The translations under genes and the position numbers were made by a program. A DNA stretch of 64,000 bases from Algoriphagus terrigena DSM 22685 (lineage in GTDB: Bacteria > Bacteroidota > Bacteroidia > Cytophagales > Cyclobacteriaceae). The DNA lies in contig NZ_KE386904.1 of assembly GCF_000429445.1 (NCBI RefSeq), positions 1 to 64,000 on the forward strand. The letters run 5' to 3'. Below, piece by piece: positions 52,669-62,226 of the stretch; positions within the stretch are counted from its first letter, which is position 1; every line of letters starts with the position of its first letter. Below the pieces are notes generated by a model, which was not told the origin of the DNA, did not search any database, and was given only the letters and a program-made list of their open reading frames with translations.

Positions 52669-55600
52669 TCAGACGTAAGCGGCGGCCTCAGATTCAAATT
52701 CCTCCACAGGAGTGTCATCCAGCTCGATTTGCTTCTTCTCTGCCTTGCCGACTTTTACCAGCATGCGATCAAAGAGGTAATAAATCACCGGCACCACGAT
52801 CAGAGTCAGGAACATGGAGGAAAGCAAACCGCCGATGATCACCCAGGCGAGCCCGTTTTTCCACTCCGCTCCGGCTCCGCCTGCCAATGCAATCGGAAGC
52901 ATACCGATCACCATTGCAAGCGTAGTCATCAGGATCGGACGGAAACGGATCTTCACTGCTTTCAGCAAGGCTGTCTTCACCTCCACTCCAGCTGCTTTGA
53001 GCTGGTTGGTAAAGTCGACCAAGAGGATCGCGTTCTTCGCTACCAGACCCATCAGCATGATCAGACCCATGATACTGAAGATACTCAGCGTGCCTTTGGT
53101 CAGTGCCAAAGCCAACAGAGATCCGATCAGCGCCATCGGAAGTGAAAACATCACCACCAGCGGATACACATACGAATCATAAAGGGCCACCATGATCAGG
53201 TAGATCAAGATGATCGAGGCAAGCAGGGCAAGGCCTAAACTTCCAAAGCCTTCGCTTTGGTTTTTCATATCTCCGTCATAGTTGATTTGGACTTGCTGTG
53301 GAAGATCCATCTGGTTAATCGCGGCTGTCAATTCAGCACCGACCGTACCGGAAGGAATACCCGCCACCTGAGACGTAATCTTCACAGAACCTACCCGGTC
53401 GCGTCGCTCCAACTTGGTCGGCCCTTCGGACTGATTCACCGCAGCAAACTGCTCCAGCTTGATCAGCTGACCTCTGCTGTTGAGGAAAGTAATATTTTGA
53501 ACATCAGAGATGGATTGACGATCAAACTCATTTAGACGGATCTGAATATCATACTCATAGTCACCATCGGTGTATTTGGAGTCTTCGTTTCCGTTGAAAG
53601 CAACCTGTAAGGTTCCACCCACTTGATCCATCGACAGTCCCAATTCATTCATCTTGTAGCGATCTACTTCGACTCTGATCTCAGGGTTCCCTGCTTCCAG
53701 CGAACTTTCGATCTTTCTAGATCCGCGGATTCCTGCAAGGATGTCCATGATTTTTTCGGCAGTCACCTGCACCGAATCCCGATCTGGACCGGATACGATC
53801 ACCTGAATCGGCGCGTCGTTGGCCGTACCCATAATGGAGATTGGCACCGCGGTATATTCTGCTCCAGTGATTTTCTCCTCGAGGTCATTTTCCACAGTTC
53901 TTGCGAAATCAGGTCCTGAAAGCGCTCTTTGCTCCTTTGGAACCAACTTCACAGAGATCTCTGAAGTGAACGGAGACGACTGTGAACCGGTAAACTGTCC
54001 ACTCGCCATACCCACTGTGGTAAACACCTCAGTGACTTCCGGCAAGGATCGCAGATACGCTTCGACTTCCTGGGTTTTGAAATTGGTCTGCTCCAGCGTC
54101 GCGTCTTTTGGCAGCTCCATTCTCAAGATAAACTCCCCGCGATCACCCTCAGACACGAATTCACTTCCAATCAATCCCATGCCTACCAAGAAGAACGAAG
54201 AGACAAATAGCCCAAAGGTCAAGATCAAAAGGACAGCTTTGTGCGCAAATCCCCATTTCAATATCCCAAGTAACCAATCCACAAAGGCATCCAAAGCGCT
54301 TTCAAATCCATAAACGAACTTGCCGAAGAAAGAATCCTTGCTCAGATGCTCCAGCTTAGAAAAGCGCGAGGTCAGCAGCGGAATCAGCGTAAATGCTACC
54401 AACAAACTGAAAACCGTAGCCATCGCCACCGTGATACTGAATTGCTTCAAAATCCCCCCAATCAAACCTCCGGTCAAAGCAAGCGGCACGAATACCACCA
54501 CGATCACAAGGGTAATAGACACAACCGTCGCGCCGATCTCGCGGATACCGTCGTAGGAAGCCTGAGCGATCGTCTTGCCCATTTCCAGGTGACGGTAGAT
54601 GTTTTCAATGACCACGATCGCATCATCCACCAGGATACCTACCACCAGCGAAAGCGCCAGCAGGGACATCAGGTTCAGCGTGAAGCCCATCAGGAACATT
54701 ACCGTAAACGTCGCAATAATAGAAGCTGGCACAGCGATCATTACGATGATCGCATTTCGGATACTGTGTAGGAAAAGCAGCATGATCAAAGCCACCAACA
54801 CAATCGCAATCACCAAATCCTTGATTACGTCATTGGCTGCCTCCAGCGTAAACTCAGAAGCGTTTTGGGAAATCTGGAACGAAATTCCCTCTGCCTGATA
54901 GGTATCTTCCAGCAGCTGGAGCTCGTGCTCGATGAGCGCAGATACCTCCACCGCATTGGCGTCAGACTGCTTTTGGATGCTCAATCCGATCGCGTCATTG
55001 TTGTCCAGTCGGGCAAGGATAGAAGCATCCTTGAAGTCATCGGTCACCTCGGCTACTTCTTTGAGCTGAATCGGAGATTCGTCAGGTCGGTATGCGATTA
55101 CCAATTTTTCCAAATCAGAGACATCCTTGAATTTCCCCGCCAAGCGGATCAGGACCTGGCCGTCATTGTTTTTCAAGCGGCCGGTCGGGAAGTCCAGGTT
55201 GCTGGAGTTGATCTTCTGCACCACCATCAGGGGAGAAATCCCATAGGCTTCCAGCTGATTTCTGTCCAGATTGACTTTGATCTCACGCTCGGTTCCGCCC
55301 ATCATGTTGACCTGCGCCACGCCGTTGATCTTGGCGAGCGAAGGCTGGATTTTGTTTTTGATCAAGTCAAAAAACTGCGCCGGATCGAGATTGGAATAGA
55401 CCGCCATCTGCATGATCGGCAAGTCGTCCAAGTCAAATTTTCCCAAGCTCGGAGGATCTGCGTCATCCGGCAGATCACCCAATATTGCATTGATCTTTCG
55501 CTGGGCGTCCTGCATGGAAATGTCCACGTCAGTGCCAGCCTCCAGCTCAATGGTAATGATCGAGATACTCTCCTGAGAGATGGAATTCATGGATTTGATC

Positions 55601-55827
55601 CCTTCCAGAGAGGCGACTGCGTCTTCTATCTTTTTGGTCACGGAGGTCTCAACTTCAGAGGGCGCGGCACCGGGATACACCGTGGAGATGGTCACCACGT
55701 TGGTTTCCATCTTGGGCAGCAACTCGTACGACAACTGACTGTAGGAAAACAAGCCCATCAGCGTCAGCACGGTGAAGAGAACGACGACCATCGTCGATCT
55801 CTGTATGGATAGTTTGGTGATATTCAT
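52669..55827 (-). CDS. RND-family efflux permease (AcrB-like)
   Basis: A 1,052-residue inner-membrane pump of full family length. Helix I starts ITKLSIQRSTMVVVLFTV; the porter domain follows (ELLPKMETNVVTISTVYPGA). The proton-relay pair is present as VDDAIVVIENIYRH in helix IV, equal to AcrB Asp407/Asp408, and LVAKNAILLVDFT in helix X provides the Lys (AcrB Lys940). Multidrug (HAE1/HAE2-like) rather than metal type is favoured because heavy-metal pumps have other motifs. It works with the adaptor and TolC-like gene upstream; only two bases lie between permease and adaptor. Confidence 0.95.
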   Translation of the reverse strand: MNITKLSIQRSTMVVVLFTVLTLMGLFSYSQLSYELLPKMETNVVTISTVYPGAAPSEVETSVTKKIEDAVASLEGIKSMNSISQESISIITIELEAGTDVDISMQDAQRKINAILGDLPDDADPPSLGKFDLDDLPIMQMAVYSNLDPAQFFDLIKNKIQPSLAKINGVAQVNMMGGTEREIKVNLDRNQLEAYGISPLMVVQKINSSNLDFPTGRLKNNDGQVLIRLAGKFKDVSDLEKLVIAYRPDESPIQLKEVAEVTDDFKDASILARLDNNDAIGLSIQKQSDANAVEVSALIEHELQLLEDTYQAEGISFQISQNASEFTLEAANDVIKDLVIAIVLVALIMLLFLHSIRNAIIVMIAVPASIIATFTVMFLMGFTLNLMSLLALSLVVGILVDDAIVVIENIYRHLEMGKTIAQASYDGIREIGATVVSITLVIVVVFVPLALTGGLIGGILKQFSITVAMATVFSLLVAFTLIPLLTSRFSKLEHLSKDSFFGKFVYGFESALDAFVDWLLGILKWGFAHKAVLLILTFGLFVSSFFLVGMGLIGSEFVSEGDRGEFILRMELPKDATLEQTNFKTQEVEAYLRSLPEVTEVFTTVGMASGQFTGSQSSPFTSEISVKLVPKEQRALSGPDFARTVENDLEEKITGAEYTAVPISIMGTANDAPIQVIVSGPDRDSVQVTAEKIMDILAGIRGSRKIESSLEAGNPEIRVEVDRYKMNELGLSMDQVGGTLQVAFNGNEDSKYTDGDYEYDIQIRLNEFDRQSISDVQNITFLNSRGQLIKLEQFAAVNQSEGPTKLERRDRVGSVKITSQVAGIPSGTVGAELTAAINQMDLPQQVQINYDGDMKNQSEGFGSLGLALLASIILIYLIMVALYDSYVYPLVVMFSLPMALIGSLLALALTKGTLSIFSIMGLIMLMGLVAKNAILLVDFTNQLKAAGVEVKTALLKAVKIRFRPILMTTLAMVIGMLPIALAGGAGAEWKNGLAWVIIGGLLSSMFLTLIVVPVIYYLFDRMLVKVGKAEKKQIELDDTPVEEFESEAAAYV

Positions 55828-55829
55828 GC

Positions 55830-56879
55830 TTACTGGACTTTTACCTTAGTACCTTCTTTCACATTGATCAAGCCTGAAGCAATCACTTCGTCACCTGCTT
55901 TCAAGCCTTCCAGGACTTCCACCATTCCATCATCCAGCGGATTGATTTTCACCGAGCGATAGACAGCTTGACCGTTTTCGATCAGGTAAACTCCCGGATC
56001 TTTCAGGCTTCCGGCGATGGATTTGCGGCTGATCTTCAACACTTCTTCATCTTGCGAAAAATTGAAATGAGCCGTTCCAAACATCCCTGGCTTGATTTGC
56101 TCCGGATTGCCATTCATGAGAAGGACGACTTCGTATTTGAATGCTCCGTTGGCTTTGTCGGAGATGAAGTCCACTTTTCCGGTAAAATCCTGTCCGGTGA
56201 TCGCATTGACTCCGACTGTGATCTGCTCACCCTTTTTCACTTTGGCGATCTCGCCTTCGGTCACACCGACAGACAGCTTCAGCGGATTCTTATTGATGAT
56301 GTCTACCAATGCCATTCCCGGGCTTACCAAAGTGCCCAGCTCGAAGTAGTCTTCATTGATGAAACCTGAGATCGGAGCCTTCACCTGGGTATCGTCCAGT
56401 CTTTTTTGCAAAGCAGAAAACTGAGCTTCGGCAATCTTGTAGGCCTTCTGGTTATCCTCCAATTGTTTCTTGGTGATCGCGTCGGTGTTGGCTAGGTTTT
56501 CATAGCGCTTCACATCCTTTTCGGCCTGCTCCAAGTTTAGCTGGGCGATGGTGTAGTCAGAGCGAATCAGACGGTCATCGACCTGGACGATCAGATCGCC
56601 TTTTTTGACGTAGTCCCCTTTTCTCTTGAGGATCTTGGTGATCGCACCTGAGGTCTCAGACATGAGCTTGAGCTCTTGAGACGGCTCAAACACGCCGTTG
56701 GCTTCGAAGTTTCTGTTGACGGTTTGATTCTCGACCTTTTCCACAGTCACAGAGATAAAATCACTCGACTTCATGGCCGACTCAGCAGCTTCATTCAGTT
56801 CCGTTTTGTTGTTGTAGAGCGTAAAAGCGATGGCGCTGACGCCAATGAGCAAAAATCCGATGATAATTAATTTTTTCAT
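55830..56879 (-). CDS. RND efflux periplasmic adaptor (membrane-fusion protein)
   Basis: A 349-residue protein with an N-terminal membrane anchor (LIIIGFLLIGVSAIAFTLY). The lipoyl halves are LMSETSGAITKILKRKGDYVKKGDLIVQVDDR and VKAPISGFINEDYFELGTLVSPG, separated by a short alpha hairpin. The beta-barrel (INKNPLKLSVGVTEGEIAKV) and membrane-proximal domains follow. It links the permease to the TolC-like channel. Confidence 0.94.
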   Translation of the reverse strand: MKKLIIIGFLLIGVSAIAFTLYNNKTELNEAAESAMKSSDFISVTVEKVENQTVNRNFEANGVFEPSQELKLMSETSGAITKILKRKGDYVKKGDLIVQVDDRLIRSDYTIAQLNLEQAEKDVKRYENLANTDAITKKQLEDNQKAYKIAEAQFSALQKRLDDTQVKAPISGFINEDYFELGTLVSPGMALVDIINKNPLKLSVGVTEGEIAKVKKGEQITVGVNAITGQDFTGKVDFISDKANGAFKYEVVLLMNGNPEQIKPGMFGTAHFNFSQDEEVLKISRKSIAGSLKDPGVYLIENGQAVYRSVKINPLDDGMVEVLEGLKAGDEVIASGLINVKEGTKVKVQ

Positions 56880-56897
56880 GATAGGTAGGAGTTGGCG

Positions 56898-58265
56898 TTA
56901 CTGAATGAGGTTTTTGATCTTTCCGGTAGAGTTGAGGATATCCAACTGGGCAAGGCGCACTTGGATAATCTGATTGTTGTAGTTCCCTTGAGCTTGTCTG
57001 CCGCTGGCTTCCGCTGCCAAAAGATCGGTCAGAGGACTCAACGACTCTTTGTAGAGCAACTGTGTCTCAGAGAGGACATCATTAGCCAGCGCCAGGTTAT
57101 CCTCCAGCGACTTCAGCGTGCTCAGGGAGTTGTAGTACGTGTTGAGTGCGTTTTGATATTCAAGTTCGGCAGCATCAGTCGCCTGGGATTTGTCCAGTTG
57201 AAGTTGCTGGGCAGAGACTTTGGATTGTGCGGCTTTGTACTTGGTCTGTCCGCCGTTGAAGATGGGGATCTCCAACTTCAGCCCGATCAGGAAGCCTTGG
57301 TACCAACTGTGGCTGGTGCTGACGAAATCAAAGTCCTGAGCGAAAGCACTTTTGTTGAAGTCTGCAAATCCGACCAGCTGAGGCATGTGCTCCGACTTGA
57401 TGTTTTTATATTCGTATTCATACAGCTGCTCCTGCACACCCAGGATTTGGATGTCCTTACGGTCCTCGACATTCAAATCCGCAATCTGAAACTCCCGCAC
57501 CATGTGATTCATATCCGTCACCTTGTGGTCAAGGGTAATCTCAGTGTCCACAGGAATACCCATTACCAGTTTCAGATAGCCCTCGCGCTGAAAGAGCGCA
57601 ATCTCCAAGTTCTCCAGCTCGGCGCGAACTGAGGTCAGGTTTACTTTGACCCGGTTGAGATCGACCTTTCGGGCGAGGTCATTGTCATACTGCGCCTGCA
57701 GGATTTTTTCCAACCCTTCAAACTGGCTGATAGTAGCCAGGAGATTTTCCTTCTGAAGCTCCAGCTGGATCGCTCCGAGGAAGTTCATCGCGATCTCGTG
57801 GATCACATCTTCCTCAGACTGCTGAGCCAGGAGGTTGTAAAACTCCTCCCCTGTCTTGGCGGCTTTCAAGCCGATCAGGTAGGAGTTGCTGTAGATCAGC
57901 TGATTCAGCTGAACACCGGCTTTCAGCGACTGGGGCACACCGAGGGCGATCACCTGGATATCCTCAGGACTGCCTCCAAAAATCCCCCCAGGGACTGCCT
58001 GTGGAAACACATCGATGAAATTGTTGTAATCCCCGTAGGCGGAAATCTGAGGAAGTCCAGCCCCTCGGATCTCGTTTCGCTGATACTTGGCCTTGTCTTC
58101 ATCGAGCAAAGCCTTCTTGTAATTCCTGTTGTTCTCCAATCCAATCTGGATGGTTTCCTTCAAGGTCAGCGGATCCGGAAAAGTAAATTCCGGAGCGGAA
58201 TTTTGTGCTGACAATACCCCTGGTATCAATAGGGTAACTGCGTAAATCAGGTATTTTCGAAACAT
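56898..58265 (-). CDS. TolC-family outer-membrane efflux protein
   Basis: A 455-residue protein starting at MFRKYLIYAVTLLIPGVLSAQ (signal peptide). The 33 codons upstream of this Met include the palindromic operator region and are not expected to be translated. Two alternating helix-strand halves are seen (LTLKETIQIGLENNRNYKKALLD, and ...LSALEYQNALNTYYNSLSTL-type), with the conserved LNILNSTGKI end. It forms the outer-membrane exit duct of the pump. Nineteen bases separate it from the adaptor. Confidence 0.92.
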   Translation of the reverse strand: MFRKYLIYAVTLLIPGVLSAQNSAPEFTFPDPLTLKETIQIGLENNRNYKKALLDEDKAKYQRNEIRGAGLPQISAYGDYNNFIDVFPQAVPGGIFGGSPEDIQVIALGVPQSLKAGVQLNQLIYSNSYLIGLKAAKTGEEFYNLLAQQSEEDVIHEIAMNFLGAIQLELQKENLLATISQFEGLEKILQAQYDNDLARKVDLNRVKVNLTSVRAELENLEIALFQREGYLKLVMGIPVDTEITLDHKVTDMNHMVREFQIADLNVEDRKDIQILGVQEQLYEYEYKNIKSEHMPQLVGFADFNKSAFAQDFDFVSTSHSWYQGFLIGLKLEIPIFNGGQTKYKAAQSKVSAQQLQLDKSQATDAAELEYQNALNTYYNSLSTLKSLEDNLALANDVLSETQLLYKESLSPLTDLLAAEASGRQAQGNYNNQIIQVRLAQLDILNSTGKIKNLIQ

Positions 58266-58302
58266 TGTGCTAGTTGGTAGTAGATTTTGATAATTATAGT
58301 TT

Positions 58303-58320
58303 GTTCTGTTAAAACAGAAC
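58303..58320. promoter_or_regulatory. Perfect 18-bp palindrome GTTCTGTTAAAACAGAAC
   Basis: Eight-base arms GTTCTGTT/AACAGAAC flank AA, located between the regulator stop and the tolC-like start. Related half-sites (GTTCAGTT, GTTCT...AGAAC) lie in the promoter of the regulator gene, so this is a good candidate operator of the GbsR/MarR protein. A role as an RNA hairpin cannot be excluded. Confidence 0.6.
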
Positions 58321-58338
58321 TTAATATTCAAATTTTTT

Positions 58339-58797
58339 TTAGCCTTGGCTTTTTCTGAATTCATTGAAAAGTGAAGGGATTCGGGTTTTCAAGAAATCCA
58401 TGAACTTACAGATGTCTTTGATGTTGTGGTTAAATTCCGGCTTTGTCTCGCCCCTTGCCTCCAGTACTTCCTGCATAAATGAACTCATCTCAGAGATATC
58501 ACAAAGCTTCTTTTCCATATCACCCTGCCAATTTTCCAGAGTCAGATGGAAAAATCTTTTCCGATCTCCCGGCTTGGTTTTGTAGGCTACATGGCCTTTA
58601 AGCTGAAGTACATTCAAGGCATTACTCACTGCACTTTTGCTTACGTTTAGATAATCGACGATTTCTTCAAAGGTCGCTTCCGCCTCTTCCAAGACTAAAA
58701 GCAAGCCCATAATTCGGCCCATCAACGGCTGCACTCCACGCATTTCGTGGAATACTCCAATCCGTTCAATGAGTTCTAATTTTTTTTCGCTTAACAT
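58339..58797 (-). CDS. GbsR/MarR-family transcriptional regulator of the efflux operon
   Basis: A 152-residue regulator; the chosen start is MLSEKKLELIERIG, as 11 upstream codons are not family-like. The winged helix-turn-helix is seen in LEEAEATFEEIVDYLNVSKSAVSNALNVLQ, followed by the wing KTKPGDRKRFFHL. A C-terminal helical part is typical of the GbsR subgroup. It is the first gene of the pump operon, so it most likely represses its own promoter and releases on binding a toxic ligand. Confidence 0.9.
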   Translation of the reverse strand: MLSEKKLELIERIGVFHEMRGVQPLMGRIMGLLLVLEEAEATFEEIVDYLNVSKSAVSNALNVLQLKGHVAYKTKPGDRKRFFHLTLENWQGDMEKKLCDISEMSSFMQEVLEARGETKPEFNHNIKDICKFMDFLKTRIPSLFNEFRKSQG

Positions 58798-58829
58798 TTT
58801 TAGTAAGGGTTTATACTCTCTAAACGTCA

Positions 58830-58860
58830 CAAAGATAATTTGGTTCAGTTAGTTCTCCAA
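58830..58860 (-). promoter_or_regulatory. Promoter of the efflux operon with internal operator
   Basis: On the minus strand TTG is followed after exactly 20 bases by TATCTTTG, a perfect match to the Bacteroidota promoter TTG-N(17-23)-TAnnTTTG. The spacer contains AACTGAAC (one mismatch to the AACAGAAC arm of the 58303-58320 palindrome), and a GTTCT-N8-AGAAC inverted repeat overlaps the TTG box. This placement suits repression by the encoded GbsR/MarR regulator. Confidence 0.7.
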
Positions 58861-58875
58861 ATAAAGAACAAACTT

Positions 58876-58883
58876 TATTTTTG
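58876..58883 (+). promoter_or_regulatory. Possible -7 element for the EamA transporter gene
   Basis: TATTTTTG matches TAnnTTTG on the plus strand, divergent from the efflux promoter, but lacks a TTG at the proper distance. The GTTCT/AGAAC half-sites lie just upstream, so both directions might respond to the same regulator. Confidence 0.35.
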
Positions 58884-59057
58884 ACAATTATCGGCAGTGG
58901 TCTTGCCGCGAAAGAAGTATCGTCAGAGCTTTCGGTAATAGCAAAAGACCTTTGGTCCTATCCAGTCAACTTACGCGATTTCGCAATATCTTCGCAGCGA
59001 AAATCAATCAAGCTATTGAACTTACCGATTCATCTTCGAAAATTTCCGGGTCTCATC

Positions 59058-59960
59058 ATGGCGCTGTCGTCCGCCGTTTTTTGGGGAGTTTCCGGCACCT
59101 GCGCACAGTTTCTTTTTGAGAAAAAAGGATTCGATCCTGCGAAGCTCGTGTGCTGGAGGATGCTGCTGGCGGGATTTATCTTGGTCTGCTATTCACTGAC
59201 CGAAGAGCGAAAAGACACTTTTAAAATCTGGAGAAACCCAAGCGCCGCTGTCCAGTTACTTTTGTTTGCCATCGTCGGAATGGTCGGTGTGCAGTACACC
59301 TATTTCTATAGCATCTCCCTGTCCAATGCTGCGACCGCTACGATCTTGCAATACATTGGCCCTTTGTTCGTCGTGGCATTTTACGCGATAAAACACCGCA
59401 GATGGCCCGTGTTGGCAGAGTATGCATCATTGATCCTGGCATTGGTCGGTATCTTCCTGCTAGTGACTCACGGATCATTTGACCAATTGGTCATCTCTGA
59501 TGCTGCACTTTTCTGGGGGATATTTTCAGCTTTTTCTCTGGCATTCTACACGATTCAGCCGGTTGTCTTACTCAAAACCTACTCGCCTGCCACCGTGACA
59601 GGATGGGGAATGCTGGTGGGAGGTTTGGCATTTTCTCTTTTCAGTGAGCCTTGGGACTTTCAGGGAACTTGGGATCTGGAAGCCTGGAGCGCTTTTGTCT
59701 ACATCATTCTATTTGGAAGTGTACTGGCCTTTTATTTTTTCCTAAAGGCGGTAACCATCATCGGAGCCTCGACGGCCAGCCTTCTTTGCAGCGTGGAGCC
59801 ATTGGCAGCAGCAGGAGTAGCTGTGTATTGGCTCGGAATCTACTTTGGGCCGATGGACTGGCTGGGCACAGGCTTTATCCTGATGACCGTGATACTGCTG
59901 TCTCTTGCCACCAATGAAAAAAAATCCCTACCCCCTCGGTCGGGTTCACTAGACAACTAG
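59058..59960 (+). CDS. EamA/DMT-family inner-membrane transporter
   Basis: A 300-residue protein with ten predicted helices in two EamA halves: ALSSAVFWGVSGTCAQFLF at the start and ALFWGIFSAFSLAFYTIQP for the second half, ending PMDWLGTGFILMTVILLSLA. The start at the internal ATG gives exactly the usual family length; a longer frame (to about 58881) would begin with TTG inside the promoter region. Substrates are amino acids or other metabolites; none can be chosen. Its stop overlaps the convergent metallophosphoesterase stop by 12 bases. Confidence 0.85.
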   Translation: MALSSAVFWGVSGTCAQFLFEKKGFDPAKLVCWRMLLAGFILVCYSLTEERKDTFKIWRNPSAAVQLLLFAIVGMVGVQYTYFYSISLSNAATATILQYIGPLFVVAFYAIKHRRWPVLAEYASLILALVGIFLLVTHGSFDQLVISDAALFWGIFSAFSLAFYTIQPVVLLKTYSPATVTGWGMLVGGLAFSLFSEPWDFQGTWDLEAWSAFVYIILFGSVLAFYFFLKAVTIIGASTASLLCSVEPLAAAGVAVYWLGIYFGPMDWLGTGFILMTVILLSLATNEKKSLPPRSGSLDN

Positions 59961-60932
59961 CCCTTCGATCCTGAAGTTGCTGATTTCAGGCTTGAGATTT
60001 TCCCGTTGCTCGGCTTCAGTCAAGATGGTGTATCCCAAGTCCGTCGGCGAAGGTCCAATCCACTGAGATTGTCGTCCCTCTACAGACACCTTTCCTGATT
60101 CCGGGTCTATTGTAAGCAAGGCAAATAGGCAATCCGAATAAGGGCAGGTGAACTTTAGCGCGGGATATTTCTCGTGTACTTCCTGAGGCAGACTTTCATG
60201 CGCCAGTTTTTCCCCCACCCAATAATAGGAAGCGGAATTGATGTGCAGGTAATTGACCCCGCCGACTAGAACGTGCTGATCCACATGGGCGTGGCCATTG
60301 ATCGCTAGCAGAATCTTGGATGAAAAACGGCTCAGGATCCCCTGGATTTCTTGTGAATTGTCAATCGTATAGATCCCAGCGATCGGCTGGTGGCAGACGA
60401 CCAAGACCGGTTTACTGGACTTCTCCAGTTCGGCGATCAGCCAAGCTTGCTGGGACGGATCGATGTAGGAAGGATAGCCACCTTTGTTGCTGGGAGAACC
60501 TGGATCGTTGCCGTCCAGCACGATCAAGTGGATTGAACCCAGATCCGCCGAATAATAGCGCGCAGTCATTCCAAAGGCTTCGCATACAGCTTCACGCGAA
60601 AAGCCTCCGTCCATATCATGATTTCCCAGCACATGAAAAACCTGCGGATGGGCTTCGTTGAAAGTGCGAATCGTCATGGCATTTTCAGGGATTGGAATCG
60701 CAAAATCGCCCATTTGGATCAATGCGTCTGGCTTTTCTCTGGCCATATGATCCAGAAAATTCTGGAGTCTGGCCTCACCATCATGGATGATGTCAACATG
60801 CAGATCGGAGATAAGACCGATTTTGAGGACTTTTTTCTTCGAAAAAAGTTGAAGGACGGAATCTGGAAGGGCTAAACTGAGAAGCGAAACAGAGCTGGTT
60901 TTTAGAAAATCTCTTCTGGAATTGGTAGACAC
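59949..60932 (-). CDS. Tat-exported calcineurin-like metallophosphoesterase
   Basis: A 327-residue enzyme with a twin-arginine signal (SRRDFLKTSSVSLLSLAL). The five metal-binding blocks are present: ISDLHVD (Asp43, His45), QMGDF (Asp76), GNHDMDG (Asn104, His105), VCHQP and NGHAH. It resembles 3',5'-cyclic nucleotide phosphodiesterase/purple-phosphatase-like exported hydrolases. Substrate not readable. It converges with the EamA gene. Confidence 0.9.
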   Translation of the reverse strand: MSTNSRRDFLKTSSVSLLSLALPDSVLQLFSKKKVLKIGLISDLHVDIIHDGEARLQNFLDHMAREKPDALIQMGDFAIPIPENAMTIRTFNEAHPQVFHVLGNHDMDGGFSREAVCEAFGMTARYYSADLGSIHLIVLDGNDPGSPSNKGGYPSYIDPSQQAWLIAELEKSSKPVLVVCHQPIAGIYTIDNSQEIQGILSRFSSKILLAINGHAHVDQHVLVGGVNYLHINSASYYWVGEKLAHESLPQEVHEKYPALKFTCPYSDCLFALLTIDPESGKVSVEGRQSQWIGPSPTDLGYTILTEAEQRENLKPEISNFRIEGLVV

Positions 60933-61035
60933 GGGTAGAAACTATTAAACAGTGTACTAAGGTGAAAATATAAAATTAAGAGCGGACTATCGGATCCGGG
61001 AGTTGAGTTTCAGGATTCTTATCCAGGCCCTGTTT

Positions 61036-61449
61036 TTACTCAATAGTGCTGCAAAACTTATCAAACACCTTAATAAAATCAAAGTACTGATCTGCCTCAG
61101 AAGGCTTGACGATGTAGCAGCTCGCCTGCTCCTGATAGCTGGTCAAGATATCCTCCTGAGTGGACGAGGTCGTGAGCATGATCACAGGAATCTCCCGAGT
61201 GGCAACGTTGGCTTTGATTTCCTGCAGGACTTGATGGCCGGTTTTCAGCGGTAAGTTGATATCGAGCAGTACCAGATCCGGGCGATCAACCTCTTCGAAT
61301 TTTTCCCGTCGAAAAAGATAATCTACCCCGTCCTTGCCGTTGTGAACCACTTCGATGTCGACTACATATTTGCTCTCTTGAAGCGCCTCCGAGGTCAGCA
61401 AGACGTCACCGGGATTATCCTCAATCATCAAAACTCTAAACCTCTTCAT
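61036..61449 (-). CDS. Single-domain response regulator (Rcp1-like)
   Basis: A receiver of 137 residues from MKRFRVLMIEDNPGD (three codons shorter than the longest frame). Phospho-acceptor Asp63 lies in LVLLDINLP, the switch in MLTTSS and Lys in YIVKPS. The DNPGD start and YLFRRE loop are typical of receivers paired with phytochrome-like or PAS kinases. It lies upstream of no output gene but beside a LytTR regulator and a PAS kinase, which could share signalling. Confidence 0.9.
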   Translation of the reverse strand: MKRFRVLMIEDNPGDVLLTSEALQESKYVVDIEVVHNGKDGVDYLFRREKFEEVDRPDLVLLDINLPLKTGHQVLQEIKANVATREIPVIMLTTSSTQEDILTSYQEQASCYIVKPSEADQYFDFIKVFDKFCSTIE

Positions 61450-61524
61450 ACAGATCAATCAAACTATACCGCTATTTTATTTAAAGCTATCAAAAAACCG
61501 GAGTCGAAATCCCGCCAGGCCACC

Positions 61525-62226
61525 TCAGATATTCATCTTTTCCATCAGTTCTCGGTACAATCCGCGTCGGATCGGGACGTTGGTTTCTCCAAGATTGATT
61601 TTTTTGGCGTTGAATGACGCGATGTAATCCATGTTGACCAAGAAAGACTTGTGAACTCTTAGAAACTTGTCAGCTGGCAGTTTTTCCTCGAATCCCTTCA
61701 GGATATCCCGCACCAGATAGGATTTGGCTTTGGTGAATACTTTCGTGTACAAACCGTCCGCCTTCAGATAAACAATCTCTGTATAAGGCACGGGCACCAG
61801 ATAGCCTTTGTCCATGATCTTCAGAGAACCCTTTCCTTTGCTGTCTTTGCTGGATTTTTCCTCGTGCCTCTTTAGCCCAAAAAAAACGGCGGTTTTCAAG
61901 CTATCAAGTGTAAAAGGCTTCAGCAGATAGCCTTCGTGAATGTCGGAAGAGATCCGCTCGAGATACTCTGTCCCGGAGTACGCGGTACTGAAGACGATCG
62001 GGAGATTGAATTTCTCCCGGATCTTGTAGGCCAGATCAATCCCGTCCAGATCGCCACGGATCAAGATGTCCATCAGGACCAAATCCACTTCGTTCTCATC
62101 CAAAAAATCGAGTGCGCTACCGGCATTGTCTACGACGGCTGCCACTTTGTAATCCATGTTCGAAAGGATTTCACTGATGTTGTTGGCCAGCTCGACTTCG
62201 TCTTCGACAATGAGGATCTTTTTCAT
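61525..62226 (-). CDS. LytTR-family response regulator
   Basis: A 233-residue regulator. The receiver (1-120) has Glu8-Asp9, phospho-acceptor Asp53 (LVLMDILIRGDLDG) and Lys103 (LLKPF). The LytTR DNA-binding domain (about 135-230) shows TEIVYLKADGLYTKVF, FLRVHKSFLVN and NLGETNVPIRRG. It should bind direct repeats upstream of its targets after phosphorylation. It is divergent from a PAS histidine kinase across 329 bp, the likely partner. Confidence 0.92.
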   Translation of the reverse strand: MKKILIVEDEVELANNISEILSNMDYKVAAVVDNAGSALDFLDENEVDLVLMDILIRGDLDGIDLAYKIREKFNLPIVFSTAYSGTEYLERISSDIHEGYLLKPFTLDSLKTAVFFGLKRHEEKSSKDSKGKGSLKIMDKGYLVPVPYTEIVYLKADGLYTKVFTKAKSYLVRDILKGFEEKLPADKFLRVHKSFLVNMDYIASFNAKKINLGETNVPIRRGLYRELMEKMNI

